Shown: one piece after another, positions 46,090 to 48,191 of the stretch
Layout of the letters: the number at the start of each line of letters is the position of its first letter
How positions within the stretch are numbered: position 1 is the first letter of the stretch
IMG/VR virus record: IMGVR_UViG_3300032268_000826
Span: 1-48,191 of that record
Length of the DNA: 48,191 nt
Source of the DNA: a virus
Direction: 5' to 3' (one strand)
Made by a program: the position numbers and the translations under genes
The notes under the pieces: model-generated
What the model saw: only the letters and a program-made list of their open reading frames with translations
Told to the model about the DNA's origin: nothing
Database searches by the model: none

Positions 46090-46103
46090 AATTTTATTTA
46101 TTA

Positions 46104-48191
46104 TTAATTTATTACTGTAAATTTTATAACTGTTTCAGCGGTTGGTGCTGTATAGTTAATATTAAAACTTCCACTTGCTTCTACTACTGATTTAATGACA
46201 CAAGTTGCATCGTCAGTTCCTAATTGACACATAACTATAGATGATGTTGTTACTAAACTATTTGTTACTACTAAAGAAGTTGATGCTGCTGCTGCATTTA
46301 CTTTTCCTGATATTTTATTTATGGTTTGCGCCCCTGTTGTACCAGGTGCTGTTATAGTTGATGGAAAAACTAATTTACCACCTGTAACTTCAATTGCTCT
46401 AAAATCTGCTGCTGCTGTGAGTGTTGGATTTACGTATAATCCTCTTGTAATTCCATTTGCACCTCCTGTTTGGTTAATACCCCCTTCTATATTTGCAAAA
46501 TTATAGATACCTGTCCCACTTGTAGGATTATAATTATTATTATTATTGATATTTAAAGCACCACCAATACCAGTTGTATGTGTTTGTGTACCTAATGGAC
46601 TTAAAGCAATACTGTATATGGCTGAAGTGCTAGCTCCACCTCTAATACTAAGAGCAGTAGTACTACTTGAATTGTTAAATCCAGTTGCACTTACCAAACC
46701 TGCAAATTCACCAGCTCCATTTTTTGCTACAAAAAACCTATTAACCCCACCAACAGTTATGTTTATTAATTTAGAATTAGCATTACTTGCTGTATCTGTT
46801 ATTGCTAATGATATAGCAGTTGGTGTTCCTGTTGTATTCCAAGTTTGAGATAAATTTAATAGTGAACCTGAATTAGCTGAACCCGATGCTTCATAAGTAT
46901 CTGTAAAACTTACAGTTCCATTAGTAGTCTCTATTGCTCTAAAATCTGCTGCTGATGTAAGAGTTGGGTTTACATATAAACCACGTGTTATACCATTTGC
47001 TCCTCCTGTTTGGTTTAGACTTCCAGTAACATTAATTATATTATAAATTGCAGTTCCTGAAGTTGGAGCAAAGGTATCTGCTATTAAAAGTGAACCTTGT
47101 TGTGCCGATGTTGATGTTAAAGTCGATGTGTTTATTATTTGAACTCCATCGAATGCAGCTCCTACACCACTAGCTTTTAATCTTAAATTGGTACCCGAAC
47201 CTCCTGCTCCTCCAGTTGTTGTGAAAGATGGAAATACCTGTACATTACCTGTACCAAGGTTTAATACTCCGTTAGATGTTGTAATCTGTTGTAGAAAAGT
47301 TGCTGCTCCTGTTCTAGATAGTTTAAATTGAGAAACTCCTCCTACTTGCACATCAAATAAATTAGAACTTACACCACTTGCTGTATTTGTTACATTTAAT
47401 TTAAAAGCTGTTGGATTACCAGTTGTATTCCAAGTTTGTGATAAATCCAACAAAGAACCTGATAAACTTCCACTACCAGCTGAAACAGTATCTGTTAAAA
47501 CAACTTTGCCTTGAGTAGTTTCAATTGCTCTAAAATCTGCTGCTGCGGTGAGTGTTGGATTTACGTATAAACCACGTGTTATACCATTTGCTCCTCCCGT
47601 TTGGTTGATAACACCATTATAATTAATAACATTGTGTTCTAATGTTCCCGATGTAGGTGCTATACCAACTGCTAAGTTAAATACATTTACAATGCCTGAT
47701 GTTCCTAAAGCTCCACCAGTTTGTGTAACACTAAACATATTACCACTAACATTGGTATTTCTTTGCATAACAATCTTTCCATTTACACCTGTTGTAAAAA
47801 CACCTTGTTTATCAAATTTATACCTAGACGTACTATTTTGAAATAGCTCCATTAAAACGGAATTGGTATTACTTGCGGTATCAGTTACATTTAGTCTTAT
47901 AGCAGTTGGTGTTCCCGATGTGTTCCAAGTTTGATTTAAGTCTAGTAATGAGCCTGAATTGGCTGAACCCGAAGCAGCTGTTGTATCTGTAAAGATATTT
48001 CTACCATTTGTTGTTTCTATTGCTCTAAAATCAAAAGCACTTGTAAGAGTTGGATTTATATAAAGTCCTCTTGTTATACCATTTGCACCACCTGTTTGGT
48101 TAATTGTTGAATCAATTAAAACTGTATTATAAGTTCCCGTGCCACTTGTAGGAGCAAAAGTTTCAAATATTCTTAATTGTCCACTATCCCC
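46104..48191 (-). CDS. Repeat-built tail fibre protein, partial (5' end beyond window)
   Basis: The frame stays open from its stop at 46104 to the window edge. The methionine at 47852 is internal, since the same repeat pattern continues in frame upstream of it (LNQTWNTSGTPTAIRLNVTD). At least 695 residues are present. The unit NQTGGANGITRGLYVNPTLT, followed by (A/S)ADFRAIE.T.GK, occurs four times at roughly 165-200 residue spacing, alternating with LLDLSQTWNTTGNPTAF segments. The C terminus ends in a beta-rich domain (VTNSLVTTSSIVMCQLGTDD; YTAPTAETVIKFTVIN). Composition and neighbours indicate a virion fibre. Confidence 0.75.
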   Translation of the reverse strand, partial: GDSGQLRIFETFAPTSGTGTYNTVLIDSTINQTGGANGITRGLYINPTLTSAFDFRAIETTNGRNIFTDTTAASGSANSGSLLDLNQTWNTSGTPTAIRLNVTDTASNTNSVLMELFQNSTSRYKFDKQGVFTTGVNGKIVMQRNTNVSGNMFSVTQTGGALGTSGIVNVFNLAVGIAPTSGTLEHNVINYNGVINQTGGANGITRGLYVNPTLTAAADFRAIETTQGKVVLTDTVSAGSGSLSGSLLDLSQTWNTTGNPTAFKLNVTNTASGVSSNLFDVQVGGVSQFKLSRTGAATFLQQITTSNGVLNLGTGNVQVFPSFTTTGGAGGSGTNLRLKASGVGAAFDGVQIINTSTLTSTSAQQGSLLIADTFAPTSGTAIYNIINVTGSLNQTGGANGITRGLYVNPTLTSAADFRAIETTNGTVSFTDTYEASGSANSGSLLNLSQTWNTTGTPTAISLAITDTASNANSKLINITVGGVNRFFVAKNGAGEFAGLVSATGFNNSSSTTALSIRGGASTSAIYSIALSPLGTQTHTTGIGGALNINNNNNYNPTSGTGIYNFANIEGGINQTGGANGITRGLYVNPTLTAAADFRAIEVTGGKLVFPSTITAPGTTGAQTINKISGKVNAAAASTSLVVTNSLVTTSSIVMCQLGTDDATCVIKSVVEASGSFNINYTAPTAETVIKFTVIN
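46390..48110. repeat. Four copies of an ~85-bp coding repeat in the fibre gene
   Basis: Near-identical segments lie at about 46390-46473, 46930-47012, 47522-47605 and 48020-48103. They encode the GGANGITRGLYVNPTLT unit with its following ADFRAIE. DNA identity among copies is high enough to be seen by eye, suggesting recent duplication or recombination. Confidence 0.75.

Noticed and set aside
46104-47852. Complete 582-residue protein starting at 47852
   Set aside because: The same frame and repeat pattern continue upstream to the window edge, so the methionine is internal and the gene is partial.
1-48191. Prophage or integrative element
   Set aside because: No integrase, repressor, attachment repeat or host gene was seen; the gene set is that of a lytic myovirus.

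Overview
This window looks like the genome of a lytic, contractile-tailed (T4-like) bacteriophage, very probably infecting a Bacteroidota (Flavobacteriia-like) host. Every supported gene lies on the minus strand. Gene starts are preceded by a recurring A-rich leader (AAAATAAAAGTTATG-type) and not by Shine-Dalgarno sites. The base composition is strongly AT-rich. There is a short SC-KK lipoprotein, a Bacteroidota-type signal peptide ending SFSQ, and a promoter-like TATATTTA core, all of which fit such a host. The evidence for a phage is a tail tube, tail sheath, tape measure, baseplate and fibre genes, a lysis cassette, T4-type replication genes, tRNAs and four free-standing homing endonucleases. 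No integrase or other lysogeny gene was seen.

Layout, in the direction of transcription (descending coordinates). 48191-44178: a long repeat-built fibre protein cut by the window edge, a small protein and a SHAEG-repeat fibre. 44157-40942: a coiled-coil protein, a GIY-YIG endonuclease, tail sheath and tail tube. 40847-37334: a probable capsid-targeted internal protein, a RecA/DnaB-like ATPase, a DUF932-like protein and two tail/baseplate assembly proteins. 37307-36598: a pseudoknotted RNA leader and an HNH endonuclease. 36561-27248: tape measure, large baseplate/hub proteins and a tail lysozyme. 27213-26243: two more probable capsid-targeted proteins. 26172-16521: a compact family A DNA polymerase, a gp32-like SSB, a UvsX/RecA recombinase, 5'-3' exonuclease, DnaB-type helicase, NrdB, an ADP-ribosyltransferase-fold protein and NrdA. 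16393-14117: lysis cassette. 14059-11319: a 7-deazaguanine operon with a DpdA-like transglycosylase and QueC. 11264-8030: GIY-YIG endonuclease, small genes, tRNA-Ser, structured RNAs and an HNH endonuclease. 8024-7567: tRNA-Cys, tRNA-Leu and tRNA-Met interleaved with structured RNAs. 7550-5793: three unknown proteins. 5746-5485: a structured non-coding RNA. 5401-2432: an operon with a metallophosphoesterase, P-loop kinase and RNA ligase. 2365-25: small hypothetical and membrane proteins.

How it may work together (inference). The replication block supplies polymerase, helicase, SSB, recombinase and dNTPs. The queC/dpdA block would place a 7-deazaguanine base in phage DNA to evade restriction. 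The phosphoesterase-kinase-ligase operon carries the three activities of the bacterial Pnkp RNA-repair enzyme as separate proteins, only about 2 kb from an atypical tRNA array, so it may repair tRNAs cut by host anticodon nucleases. Two recurrent promoter-like motifs, TTCGTATATTTAAGTA and ATATTTAT, often directly downstream of a terminator hairpin, divide the strand into small transcription units. The second motif fronts structural, lysis and homing-endonuclease genes and so looks like a late class.
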